From an uncultured Candidatus Saccharibacteria bacterium (GTDB lineage Bacteria > Patescibacteriota > Saccharimonadia > Saccharimonadales > Saccharimonadaceae), in assembly GCA_946186455.1 (NCBI GenBank), contig CAMHNK010000003.1:1-41085 (forward strand): a stretch of 41,085 bases of DNA. The letters are read 5' to 3'. Below are positions 17,052 to 25,085 of this stretch, one piece after another. Both the position numbers and the translations under genes were made by a program. Numbering within the stretch: the first letter of the stretch is position 1; each line of letters opens with the position of its first letter. The notes under the pieces are model-generated. The model searched no databases and was not told the origin of the DNA. It saw only the letters and a program-made list of their open reading frames with translations.

Positions 17052-19436
17052 ATGGATAGATATGAGCCACTAAAAATCGAAGAAAAATGGCAAGCTCGTT
17101 GGGAAAAAGAGAAGCCGTTTAAAGCAACTGAAACCTCTGACCAGCCGAAAGTATTCCTAGCAGAGATGTTCCCTTACCCATCTGGTGCCGGCCTACATGT
17201 CGGTCACGTTCGTAACTTCACGATTGTTGATGTGCTCACCCGTTTCTTTAAACAACAGCAAATGAACGTCATGCGTCCATTTGGCTACGATACCTTTGGT
17301 CTCCCGGCCGAAAACTACGCTATCAAGACTGGTACCGCCCCACAAGACATCACTAAGATTAATATTGATAATTTCCGTAAGCAAGCTAAAAGGCTCGGCT
17401 ATGCTATCGACTGGGATCGCGAAATCAATACTTCCGACCCAGAATATTACAAGTGGACTCAGTGGTGCTTCCTTCAACTTTACAAAAAAGGTCTCGCCTA
17501 CCAAAAGGAATCTTACCAATGGTGGTGCCCAGTCGACCAAACTGTGCTCGCGAACGAACAAGTCGAAAACGGCAAATGCTGGCGCTGTGGCCACGAAGTA
17601 GAAAAGAAAAAAATGAAGCAGTGGTTCTTCAAGATTACTGCCTATGCTGATGAACTTCTCGAAGATATTGACCACGTCGAATGGCCAGAAAAAATCAAGA
17701 CCGCCCAGAAAAACTGGATTGGTCGTTCCGAAGGTGCCGAAATCACCTTTAAGATTAAGGATCACAAAGAAACTTTGACCGTCTTTACTACTCGTCCAGA
17801 CACTTTGTTTGGTGCTACCTTTATGGTGGTCGCTCCTGAGCATCCGATTATCGCGAAACTCGTCACGAAAGACACCAAGAAAGCCGTCGAAGAATACTGC
17901 AAGAATGCGATTAAGAAATCCGAAATCGAACGCCAAGAGAATAAAGAAAAGACTGGCGTCTTTACCGGTTCTTACGCTATTAACCCAGCTACTGGCGAGC
18001 TCATGCAAATCTGGGTCGCTGATTACGTCTTGTTTGGTTATGGTACCGGCGCCATTATGGCTGTGCCGTCCGGCGACGAACGCGACTTTGAATTCGCAAC
18101 CAAGTTTAAACTCCCGATTATTAAAGTTGTCGAACGCCCAGAAGGCATGGAAGATGATTCCCCATGCTATGTTGGCGAAGGCACAATGGTAAATTCCGGC
18201 CCATTCACTGGCCGCCCATCTAGCGAAGTCCGCGAAGAAATCAACGACTGGCTCGAGCAGCAAGGTTATGGCAAAAAGAAAGTCACCTACAAGATGCGTG
18301 ACTGGCTGATTTCTCGCCAACGCTATTGGGGCTGCCCAATTCCAATTGCTTATGACAAGAATGGCAACCCACATCCAATTCCAGAAGACCAACTTCCAGT
18401 CATTATTCCAGAAGTCGAAGATTATCGTCCAGATCACACCGGTCGCTCCGCCCTTGCGAAAGCCAAAGACTGGCTGAAAGTCACGATTGACGGCGAAGAA
18501 ATGACCCGTGAAACCGATACTCTCGATGGCTACGCTTGTTCATCTTGGTATCTCTGGCGCTATGCTTCACCTCGTGATTCAAAACACGCCTGGGATCCAG
18601 ATGCCATTAATTACTGGGAGCCACTCGATTATTACTGTGGTGGTGACCACGCCGTAGCACACTTGCTCTACGTTCGCTTCTGGTGTAAATTCTTTGCCGA
18701 CGAAGGTTATCTCCCATTCCGTGAGCCAATCAAACGCTTACTTTACAATGGTTACATCAACGCTCCAGACGGTAAGAAGATGAGTAAATCCAAGGGCAAC
18801 GTGATTGATCCACTCGATGTGATTAATGATGGTTACGGCGCCGACACACTCCGTACCTACGAAATGTTTATTGGCCCATACGACCAAGACGCCGCCTGGG
18901 ATCCACGTTCAGTTGGTGGTGTTTATCGCTTCCTCAACCGTTCTTGGAGTCTAGTCTTCGACAAATCCCTGAAGCCATCCGCTAAGGGTGATACCACTGT
19001 AGTTCGCCACAAGACGATTAAAAAAGTCACTGAAGACATTCACCGCTTCAGCTTCAACACGGCAGTCGCTGCGCTTATGGAATATGTAAATGAGCTTTAC
19101 AAACTTGGCGCTTCGAAGGATGATCAAATTACCTTAGCCAAACTCTTGAAGCCATTTGCACCACATCTCGCTTCCGAAATGCTTGAAGAGTTAAAGAGCG
19201 ATGACGTCTGGCCAGTTTGGGATGAAAAGTATCTTGCCTCCGACACCGTTGAAGTTGTCGTCCAGATCAACGGCAAACTCCGCGCCAAACTCATAGTTGA
19301 TAAAGCCGACCTTGAAGATGAAAAGAAAGTGATTGAAATCGCCAAAAAAGACGAAAAAGTGAAAAAGTACACCGCTGACGGCATCAAGAAAACGATTTTC
19401 GTGAAAAAAGCTAAACTCTTAAATATTGTAGTGTAG
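17052..19436 (+). CDS. leuS: Leucyl-tRNA synthetase
   Basis: The 794-residue class I synthetase has the HIGH-type motif HVGH at about residues 49-52 (PYPSGAGLHVGHVRN) and KMSKS at about 576-580. An editing CP1 domain includes TVFTTRPDTLFGATFMVVAPEH-like landmarks near 236-256, and a zinc-type module has WWCPVDQTVL and CWRCG near 158-182. The anticodon-binding helical domain and the short C-terminal domain follow. It charges leucine onto tRNA-Leu and edits mischarged products. Zinc cysteines are kept here, unlike in L36, L32 and RpoC. No Shine-Dalgarno sequence; probably leaderless. A large hairpin ends the transcript. Confidence 0.97.
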   Translation: MDRYEPLKIEEKWQARWEKEKPFKATETSDQPKVFLAEMFPYPSGAGLHVGHVRNFTIVDVLTRFFKQQQMNVMRPFGYDTFGLPAENYAIKTGTAPQDITKINIDNFRKQAKRLGYAIDWDREINTSDPEYYKWTQWCFLQLYKKGLAYQKESYQWWCPVDQTVLANEQVENGKCWRCGHEVEKKKMKQWFFKITAYADELLEDIDHVEWPEKIKTAQKNWIGRSEGAEITFKIKDHKETLTVFTTRPDTLFGATFMVVAPEHPIIAKLVTKDTKKAVEEYCKNAIKKSEIERQENKEKTGVFTGSYAINPATGELMQIWVADYVLFGYGTGAIMAVPSGDERDFEFATKFKLPIIKVVERPEGMEDDSPCYVGEGTMVNSGPFTGRPSSEVREEINDWLEQQGYGKKKVTYKMRDWLISRQRYWGCPIPIAYDKNGNPHPIPEDQLPVIIPEVEDYRPDHTGRSALAKAKDWLKVTIDGEEMTRETDTLDGYACSSWYLWRYASPRDSKHAWDPDAINYWEPLDYYCGGDHAVAHLLYVRFWCKFFADEGYLPFREPIKRLLYNGYINAPDGKKMSKSKGNVIDPLDVINDGYGADTLRTYEMFIGPYDQDAAWDPRSVGGVYRFLNRSWSLVFDKSLKPSAKGDTTVVRHKTIKKVTEDIHRFSFNTAVAALMEYVNELYKLGASKDDQITLAKLLKPFAPHLASEMLEELKSDDVWPVWDEKYLASDTVEVVVQINGKLRAKLIVDKADLEDEKKVIEIAKKDEKVKKYTADGIKKTIFVKKAKLLNIVV

Positions 19437-19520
19437 GGGCAACAAAAAAAGTACTTTTGGGACCATAAGCTTGGCCGAGCGGCCTCGAGCGTGTCCCAAA
19501 AGTACTTATTTTGTTGACCC
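19437..19520. terminator. Large hairpin terminator between convergent leuS and glycosyltransferase genes
   Basis: A perfect 15-base-pair stem pairs 19450-19464 with 19493-19507, and imperfect pairing of CAACAAAA with TTTTGTTG extends it outward. The loop carries its own GGCC-GAGC-GGCC hairpin. A- and T-rich flanks on both sides suit two-way termination. Confidence 0.7.
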
Positions 19521-20759
19521 AATTACTTTGCTATATATATTTAAAAATTTATCTATTGTCTTTTCGAGATCGTGCTCAGCCGCGATTTCGAGTGATGCTT
19601 TACTGTATTTCTTCTGTAATTCCTTATCAGACAATATATTATATATACTATCCGAAATCTGCTCCACATTTTTTGGTTCACATAAGAATCCGTTTTTGCC
19701 AGTAATACATACTTCTGACACTGCACCAGCATTTACGGCAATCAGTGGCAAACCTGAAGCAGCCGCTTCAATTAACACAATTCCCTGCGTCTCAATTTCG
19801 CTTGCCGTTGCAAACACATCACCAACTCGATACAACTCATAAAGATCCGGTTGTAGTACCCGACCAAGAATCCGAATCGATTTCAGGACCCCGAGTTTTT
19901 TCACATTTTGCTCAATCCTAAGCCTATCCACGCCATCACCAACTATCACAAGTTGTGCTTCTGGCAGTTTCTCTAACACTTTCGAGAACGCATCCACTAC
20001 TAATCCAACTTTCTTCTCCGGGTCAACCCGCCCAACATATACTACGGTTGGTACGTTTTTACGAATTTTATATTTCTCGTAAATCTCATCCGAAGCTTTG
20101 CCTGGTTTGAAATTCGACAAATCTACGCCGTTCGACACCGCTGCGACCGGTACCTTGAATTCTTTTTTCCGTGACAAAATCAAATTCTCAATTGCTTGTT
20201 TGGTCGGCATCGTCACAAAATCACTTTTCTTCTGGCGACTATAAAAATACGAAGACAACATTGCATCAACCGGTTTTTTAATCAGCTTTGGCATATGAAG
20301 CGGTTCCGTAAATACTTCCGGCTGATTATGTTCCGTTGTCACCACCGGCACGTTCATTTTTCTAGCATATGATACTACCGATAGTCCAATCGGATCAGAA
20401 ACCTGCACATGCACCACGTCCGGCTTAAATGCCTTCATGATTTTCTTAATTTGGCGCGCCGGAAAAACTGACACTCTAAGACTATGCTTATAGAATAGGT
20501 GCGGCATTTCCTTGCCAAGTAGTTTTTTCTTCGCCGGTACATCATGTATTTGGTCTGGATATACTCTTGCCTGCGTTGACTTTAAATAATGCACCTTTAC
20601 ACCATCTTCAGTCTTCGAATGATTCTTACCGGTCTGGCTTGGGCAAATCACCGCGACTTCATTACCACGCTGGGCTAGTCCCGTCGCCAAGTTATGCGAG
20701 AAAACCGCCACACCATTTACCATCGGGTAGTAGACGGCAGTAGCGATTAAAACTCTCAT
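19506..20759 (-). CDS. GT4-family glycosyltransferase
   Basis: The 417-residue protein has a GT-B fold. The N-terminal half starts MRVLIATAVYYPMVNGVAVF, a typical GT4 acceptor-domain start with a glycine-rich turn. The C-terminal half has VVYVGRVDPEKKV at about residues 247-259, LVIVGDG near 277 and the ExFG/E-x7-E region as EIETQGIVLIEAAASGLPLIA near 327-347. It most resembles enzymes that build glycolipids or mannosides from nucleotide-sugars. It has no signal peptide and probably acts at the inner membrane face. Its ATG overlaps the stop of the S41 protease gene by one base, so the two are translationally coupled. Confidence 0.92.
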   Translation of the reverse strand: MRVLIATAVYYPMVNGVAVFSHNLATGLAQRGNEVAVICPSQTGKNHSKTEDGVKVHYLKSTQARVYPDQIHDVPAKKKLLGKEMPHLFYKHSLRVSVFPARQIKKIMKAFKPDVVHVQVSDPIGLSVVSYARKMNVPVVTTEHNQPEVFTEPLHMPKLIKKPVDAMLSSYFYSRQKKSDFVTMPTKQAIENLILSRKKEFKVPVAAVSNGVDLSNFKPGKASDEIYEKYKIRKNVPTVVYVGRVDPEKKVGLVVDAFSKVLEKLPEAQLVIVGDGVDRLRIEQNVKKLGVLKSIRILGRVLQPDLYELYRVGDVFATASEIETQGIVLIEAAASGLPLIAVNAGAVSEVCITGKNGFLCEPKNVEQISDSIYNILSDKELQKKYSKASLEIAAEHDLEKTIDKFLNIYSKVIGSTK

Positions 20760-21952
20760 TATAGCTCCTTTGCTTTATCCAGTTGCGGATCACGCATCGC
20801 ATTAATATCTTCGTACGAGCGCTCAACTTCAATATCTGGAGTAATACCAGTCTTATTGATTGAGCGTTCTTTTGGCGAATACCATTCTGCAATCGTTGAC
20901 TTCAAAGTGCCACCGTCCGAAAGATTATACAGACCTTGCACCACGCCTTTACCGTAAGTCTTCTCACCGACGATAGTTGCCAGTCCATAGTCTTGAAGTG
21001 CACCAGCTGTAATCTCCGCTGCCGAAGCGGTCGAACCATTTACAAGCACCACTGTCTTCATGCTTCTTAGAATTGCTTTGCCAGAAGATGTTTTCGTCTC
21101 AGTATTACCATAATGTTTCGATTTTTGAATCACGACTGTCTGGTTGTCAACCCAAAGCGAAACTAAATCTGCCGCTGCGGATACATAGCCGCCACCATTA
21201 TTGCGAAGATCAAGAATCACCTTCGTAATATTACGCTTCAAGAACTCCTGCGCCATTGTCTGAACTTTTTTACCGGTGTCCTCGTCAAATCTCGTAATCG
21301 TAACAATTGCGGTCGAGCCATCATATTCTACATAGGCCGAAACATTATTAATTACTTCGCGCGTCAAATCAAACGATAATTCTTTACCGTTTCTAACTAC
21401 AGTTACTTTCACCTTCGACCCAGTTTCGCCGCGGATTTTGAGAGCGACTTCGTCAGCCGTCAAACTCCAAACTTCTTCATCATCAACCTTAAAGATGATA
21501 TCACCTGCTAGAATTCCGGCCTTACGAGCCGGGTTGTCTGGGAGCGTTCTTAAAACTCTCACATATCCATCGCGCACACCAACTTCTACACCAATACCAG
21601 AGCCAACATTACCATGCAAATCATCATAAAATTCCTTGCTGACTTCTGCGTTCATGTAAGTAGTATATGGATCACCGAGCGCTTCAACTAAGCCCTTCTT
21701 TGCACCTTCAATAATATCGTTTTTATCAATATCACCATTAAAAGTCGTCGAAAGCTGATTATAAACTTCATTAAGTGGCGACCAGTCCATGTCAGAAATC
21801 TTGCGATTAGTAATACCGAGATATGGTGCAAAATTATTAAACCAAGTTTCCCAGTTCATCCCGACAAAAACACCAAGCACTGCCATTACGGCACCGATAA
21901 TTATGGCGTTGCCAAGACTAGTCTTTTTCTCTCTCCACTCTATTTTCTTCAT
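20759..21952 (-). CDS. ctpA: S41-family C-terminal processing protease (CtpA type)
   Basis: The 397-residue protein has one N-terminal membrane helix at about residues 14-32. A PDZ domain at about 115-195 includes GSGIGVEVG and NPARKAGILAGDIIFKVDDE. The S41 domain has the serine nucleophile region NGSTASAAEI at about 306-315 and the catalytic lysine Lys335 in GEKTYGKGVVQ. Such enzymes are anchored outside the membrane and trim or degrade exported proteins; in Gram-positives some cut proteins linked to division or sporulation. The gene follows the CHAP hydrolase and precedes the glycosyltransferase. A TGC-TATAAT box lies 6 bases before the ATG, so a leaderless internal transcript is likely. 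Confidence 0.94.
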   Translation of the reverse strand: MKKIEWREKKTSLGNAIIIGAVMAVLGVFVGMNWETWFNNFAPYLGITNRKISDMDWSPLNEVYNQLSTTFNGDIDKNDIIEGAKKGLVEALGDPYTTYMNAEVSKEFYDDLHGNVGSGIGVEVGVRDGYVRVLRTLPDNPARKAGILAGDIIFKVDDEEVWSLTADEVALKIRGETGSKVKVTVVRNGKELSFDLTREVINNVSAYVEYDGSTAIVTITRFDEDTGKKVQTMAQEFLKRNITKVILDLRNNGGGYVSAAADLVSLWVDNQTVVIQKSKHYGNTETKTSSGKAILRSMKTVVLVNGSTASAAEITAGALQDYGLATIVGEKTYGKGVVQGLYNLSDGGTLKSTIAEWYSPKERSINKTGITPDIEVERSYEDINAMRDPQLDKAKEL

Positions 21953-21958
21953 TATTTA

Positions 21959-21967
21959 ATTATAGCA
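21959..21967 (-). promoter_or_regulatory. Extended -10 for leaderless ctpA
   Basis: TGC-TATAAT with the hexamer at 21959-21964 lies 6 bases before the ctpA ATG. The -35 is weak. Confidence 0.6.
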
Positions 21968-21986
21968 CAGCCAGTTTAAAATAGCA

Positions 21987-23186
21987 TTAACGAACGTGAA
22001 TATAGTTATATTTACGAGCTTCTGACGCCGACAAAGTTTGTGCACCGAAATCACCCACGTGGTAAGAACCAGTTAATTTACCAGTAGACCACCAGTTGTT
22101 ATATTCTGTAATATTCACCGAACCATCGGCATTCACACTTTCTACCCAGAACACGTGGCCGGTACCATAATCGCCTGGGTTACCACTCTGACCAATCGAA
22201 TAAGCGGACGGGTTATGATCCACTCTGAAGCCAGCGTTTCTTGCGCTTTGTGCCCAGCTCTTCGCGTTGCCCCACCAAGCAATTGCCACGTTACCAGCCG
22301 TTGCTTCGTAGGCTTTCCAACCAGCATAGCTCGTACATTCACAGACATAACCACCAATGTATTGCCCGCCATAAATGGTGTAGTATTGATCCATTTGGCC
22401 TGGACAATTGGCTTGCCATGGATAAGTGTTAGCACCGGTATAAACTTGGCCTTGACCGAACATTTCTGGGTGCTCACGCTGATACTTTTCCTCAGCGGCA
22501 ATCTTCTCAGCGAGTGCTTTCTTAGCCTGCTCTTCGTAAGCAGCGGCATCGTGTTCATACTTCACAACTAACGCCTGTTGTTCTGCACGGGCGGCCACGA
22601 GTTGGTTCTTCGATGCTTGCTGTTGCGCTAAGAGTTGTTCGACTCTGGCCTTATCTTCTTCGAGTTTAGCTTTCTGCTCTTTCACTTTTTCAGCTGTAGC
22701 AGAAATTTGCTGTTTCACCACTTCGTTTCTGGCCATCTTCTCAGAAAGGTCGGAGATTGAACTAGCCCCTGCCAGAATTGTAATCGGCTCCGCATCGCTT
22801 TCAAAATGCATATTGATGAGAAGTTCCGCGAGAGCATCTTGCTCTTCGGCTAGTTTCTCCTCGGTCTTCTTGATTTGTTCTTTCAAATCTTCCACCTGAG
22901 CAGTCGTATCAGCAATCTGACGTTGCATCGAAGCAATCTGGGAACTCAATTCTAAAACCTTTAATTGGAACATGTTTGCCGAATTGCTCGCCGCGGCCGC
23001 ATTCTTATTTGCCTGCGCTTCACGCTCAGCCGCCGCCCGACATTCTGGGCTCTGGCTACAAGCTAGTGAAATGCCATCAACATCTTCTACAATCACAAAA
23101 TCAGCAATTATTGGAGTAGCACAAAGAATAATTACAATCATACACACAAGAATTTTTGTAATTTTTGTTTTAGAGATAGTTCTCAT
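21987..23186 (-). CDS. Secreted CHAP-domain peptidoglycan hydrolase with coiled coil (PcsB-like)
   Basis: The 399-residue protein has a signal peptide (residues 1 to about 28), a long coiled coil (about 65-235) and a C-terminal CHAP domain (about 260-399). The likely catalytic Cys284 lies in CECTSYAGW (Cys282 is adjacent), with His344 in GTGHVFWVES and the polar ITEYNN near 359-364. This is the layout of PcsB, whose coiled coil is gated by FtsX and whose CHAP domain cuts peptidoglycan at the septum. The ftsE-ftsX genes lie directly upstream, which strongly supports that role. Own promoter: TTCACA, 17 bases, TGC-TATAAT, with the ATG only 6 bases later. Function inferred from architecture and context. 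Confidence 0.93.
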   Translation of the reverse strand: MRTISKTKITKILVCMIVIILCATPIIADFVIVEDVDGISLACSQSPECRAAAEREAQANKNAAAASNSANMFQLKVLELSSQIASMQRQIADTTAQVEDLKEQIKKTEEKLAEEQDALAELLINMHFESDAEPITILAGASSISDLSEKMARNEVVKQQISATAEKVKEQKAKLEEDKARVEQLLAQQQASKNQLVAARAEQQALVVKYEHDAAAYEEQAKKALAEKIAAEEKYQREHPEMFGQGQVYTGANTYPWQANCPGQMDQYYTIYGGQYIGGYVCECTSYAGWKAYEATAGNVAIAWWGNAKSWAQSARNAGFRVDHNPSAYSIGQSGNPGDYGTGHVFWVESVNADGSVNITEYNNWWSTGKLTGSYHVGDFGAQTLSASEARKYNYIHVR

Positions 23187-23192
23187 ACTTAC

Positions 23193-23221
23193 ATTATAGC
23201 ATAAGCGTCAAGCTTTGTGAA
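23193..23221 (-). promoter_or_regulatory. Promoter for leaderless PcsB-like gene
   Basis: TTCACA (23216-23221), 17-base spacer, TATAAT (23193-23198) with TGC before it. The -35 lies in the end of ftsX; the ATG follows 6 bases after the -10. Confidence 0.75.
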
Positions 23222-24275
23222 GATACTTCGACACTGCTAAGCGAGATGAAACACGACCAATAATAATACCAAGCCCAATAAAGATTAAGAACATTAGCAC
23301 CAACTTACTTGATTGGAGTATGTCTACGATCTCATCGACATTAATGCCGTATCCCGACAGTTTCGGTGCAAGCCACATAAAACCAAAGTAACTAGCTGAT
23401 GCAGCAATGAGACCAGCGAGCACACCACAAATCTCCGCTTCCACTAGGAATGGCCCACGAATAAATCTTTTATCGGCACCCACGAGTTTCATCATGTAAA
23501 TCTCTTCACGGCGTGAGAAGATCGCCATACGAATCGTGCTAAAGATAATGAGAATCGAGATTACAAGGAACACTGCTGCGAGAATAATACCACCAGTCCT
23601 AGCAATTCTCGCCCAAGATGTAATCGTGGCAATTTCTACCTGGTTTACATCATAAGTCGGTTGTTTTTCTTCATCCACTAACTTTGCAAACAATTCATCA
23701 TTTTCGACAATGTATTTAATACTTTCGAGATTATCGACATTGTAAACCTTGACACGCATCGTCGCCTGCATCTTTGAAATCATCAAAGCCTTCATTTCAT
23801 CATCGAGCACGTTGATGATTTCCTCGCTACCAGCATTCTCGGCCACAAATTTTTCGTATTCTTCTTTCGAATCCGCCGTCACGACACTCTTAGTATTACT
23901 ATCCGCCGAAATTATTTCGGTAAGCTCATCAAGGTTTTCGCGCGTCGTTTCTGGCTTGAAATAAATCGTAATATCAATTTTGTCGCGCATCATATCGGCA
24001 GTGTTAGTGAGAATCACGCTCGCAACTACCGTCACAAACAGAATAATGAGCGTAATCGACATTACTACGGTTGCTGCCGAAGATAGCCAAAAGTTTCTTG
24101 CAAAACCCTTAGTGCCATATTTAATAATGCGACCCTCTTCGCGAAGCGGATGACGCCTGCGGGTTTTTCGCATGGTCTTTAAGCCGTTCTTTGCGGCTTT
24201 TTTCAGGCTTTTTGACTCTTTGATCTCGTCCTTTACCTTTGGTTCTTTAACTTTCTTTTCTTTATTTCCCACCAT
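23208..24275 (-). CDS. ftsX: Cell-division permease FtsX
   Basis: The 355-residue protein has a long basic cytoplasmic N-terminus (about 60 residues). The first membrane helix is at about 66-90, an extracellular domain of about 130 residues follows, and three more helices lie in the C-terminal half, including the FtsX-typical FSTIRMAIFSRREEIYMMKLVGA near 250-272 (given in part). FtsX pairs with the FtsE ATPase and transmits ATP hydrolysis to an extracellular hydrolase. The ATG overlaps the ftsE stop by one base. The N-terminal basic tail is longer than in most homologues. Confidence 0.94.
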   Translation of the reverse strand: MVGNKEKKVKEPKVKDEIKESKSLKKAAKNGLKTMRKTRRRHPLREEGRIIKYGTKGFARNFWLSSAATVVMSITLIILFVTVVASVILTNTADMMRDKIDITIYFKPETTRENLDELTEIISADSNTKSVVTADSKEEYEKFVAENAGSEEIINVLDDEMKALMISKMQATMRVKVYNVDNLESIKYIVENDELFAKLVDEEKQPTYDVNQVEIATITSWARIARTGGIILAAVFLVISILIIFSTIRMAIFSRREEIYMMKLVGADKRFIRGPFLVEAEICGVLAGLIAASASYFGFMWLAPKLSGYGINVDEIVDILQSSKLVLMFLIFIGLGIIIGRVSSRLAVSKYLHKA

Positions 24276-25048
24276 TATTGAATCACCCTTCTAGGTCTTT
24301 GTTTTAGTGCGTGTCCTGGTGCTTGCATCATATTTCTGATTAGTTTCGGTCCTGGAGTTTCATCAAGCTTATAAATACCACCGTTCTTCTGATCGGCCAC
24401 AATTTTGCCATCCTTCATCGTCACTACGCGCTTCTGCAAAGTATTTACAATGTTTTCGTTGTGTGTTGTCACCAGAACCGTCGTGCCAAAATCATTAATT
24501 TTCTTGAGTAGTTGAATTATTTCCTCGGTCGTTAATTTATCAAGATTTGCCGTCGGCTCATCTGCAATTAGAATCTTTGGCTGCCTTGCGACCGAGCGCG
24601 CAATGCCCACACGTTGCCTTTGACCACCAGAAAGTTGAGCCGGGAATTTCTTCGATTGGTCAGTAAGGTCTACCAGTTCGAGAACCTTCGGTACCGTCTT
24701 ACGAATTTCCTTGCCACTCATACCGGCAATTTCCAGCGCAAATGCCACGTTTTCGTAAACTGTACGGCGTGGTAAAAGCTTAAAATCCTGGAACACTACG
24801 CCTAGACGTCTACGATAACCCGGGATATGGCGTTTCTTCACATAATCAAGATCAATACCACCAATAATAATCTTACCAGAATCCGGCGTCTCCTCTTTGG
24901 TAATCATCTTCATGAGAGTTGACTTACCGGCGCCTGATTTACCTACTAAAAACACGAACTCGTTCGGCTCGATATGGAGCGACACCGAATCAAGCGCTGG
25001 CTTATGATCGCCAGGATACGTTTTAGTTACGCTATCAAGCAAAATCAT
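24275..25048 (-). CDS. ftsE: Cell-division ATP-binding protein FtsE
   Basis: The 257-residue ABC ATPase has Walker A GKSGAGKST at residues 36-44, the signature LSGGQ at 139-143, Walker B ILIADEP at 159-165, and the switch histidine in TTHN. The segment RRLGVVFQDFKLLPRRTVYENVAFAL is typical of FtsE (positions about 80-105). The C-terminus extends about 30 residues beyond the usual length and ends in a basic stretch. With FtsX it drives the adjacent CHAP hydrolase. A promoter lies in the gap after pheT: TTGCAA, 17 bases, TGG-TAATAT, with the ATG 6 bases later, so this is probably leaderless. Confidence 0.95.
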   Translation of the reverse strand: MILLDSVTKTYPGDHKPALDSVSLHIEPNEFVFLVGKSGAGKSTLMKMITKEETPDSGKIIIGGIDLDYVKKRHIPGYRRRLGVVFQDFKLLPRRTVYENVAFALEIAGMSGKEIRKTVPKVLELVDLTDQSKKFPAQLSGGQRQRVGIARSVARQPKILIADEPTANLDKLTTEEIIQLLKKINDFGTTVLVTTHNENIVNTLQKRVVTMKDGKIVADQKNGGIYKLDETPGPKLIRNMMQAPGHALKQRPRRVIQ

Positions 25049-25054
25049 AACTTG

Positions 25055-25083
25055 ATATTACCATAAACGTTTTATTTTTGCAA
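25055..25083 (-). promoter_or_regulatory. Promoter for leaderless ftsE
   Basis: TTGCAA (25078-25083) and TAATAT (25055-25060) on the minus strand are 17 bases apart with TGG before the -10. The ftsE ATG follows after 6 bases. Confidence 0.75.
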
Positions 25084-25085
25084 TG

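Noticed and set aside
17193-18437. A 414-codon open frame on the minus strand, antisense to leuS
   Set aside because: It lies entirely within leuS, has a Trp/Phe-rich composition produced by the codon bias of leuS on the other strand, no Shine-Dalgarno sequence and no recognisable domain.
19468-19492. Segment in the hairpin loop resembling a tRNA D-arm (TGGCCGAGCGG)
   Set aside because: No acceptor stem, anticodon arm or T-arm can be formed around it; the flanks pair with each other as a terminator.
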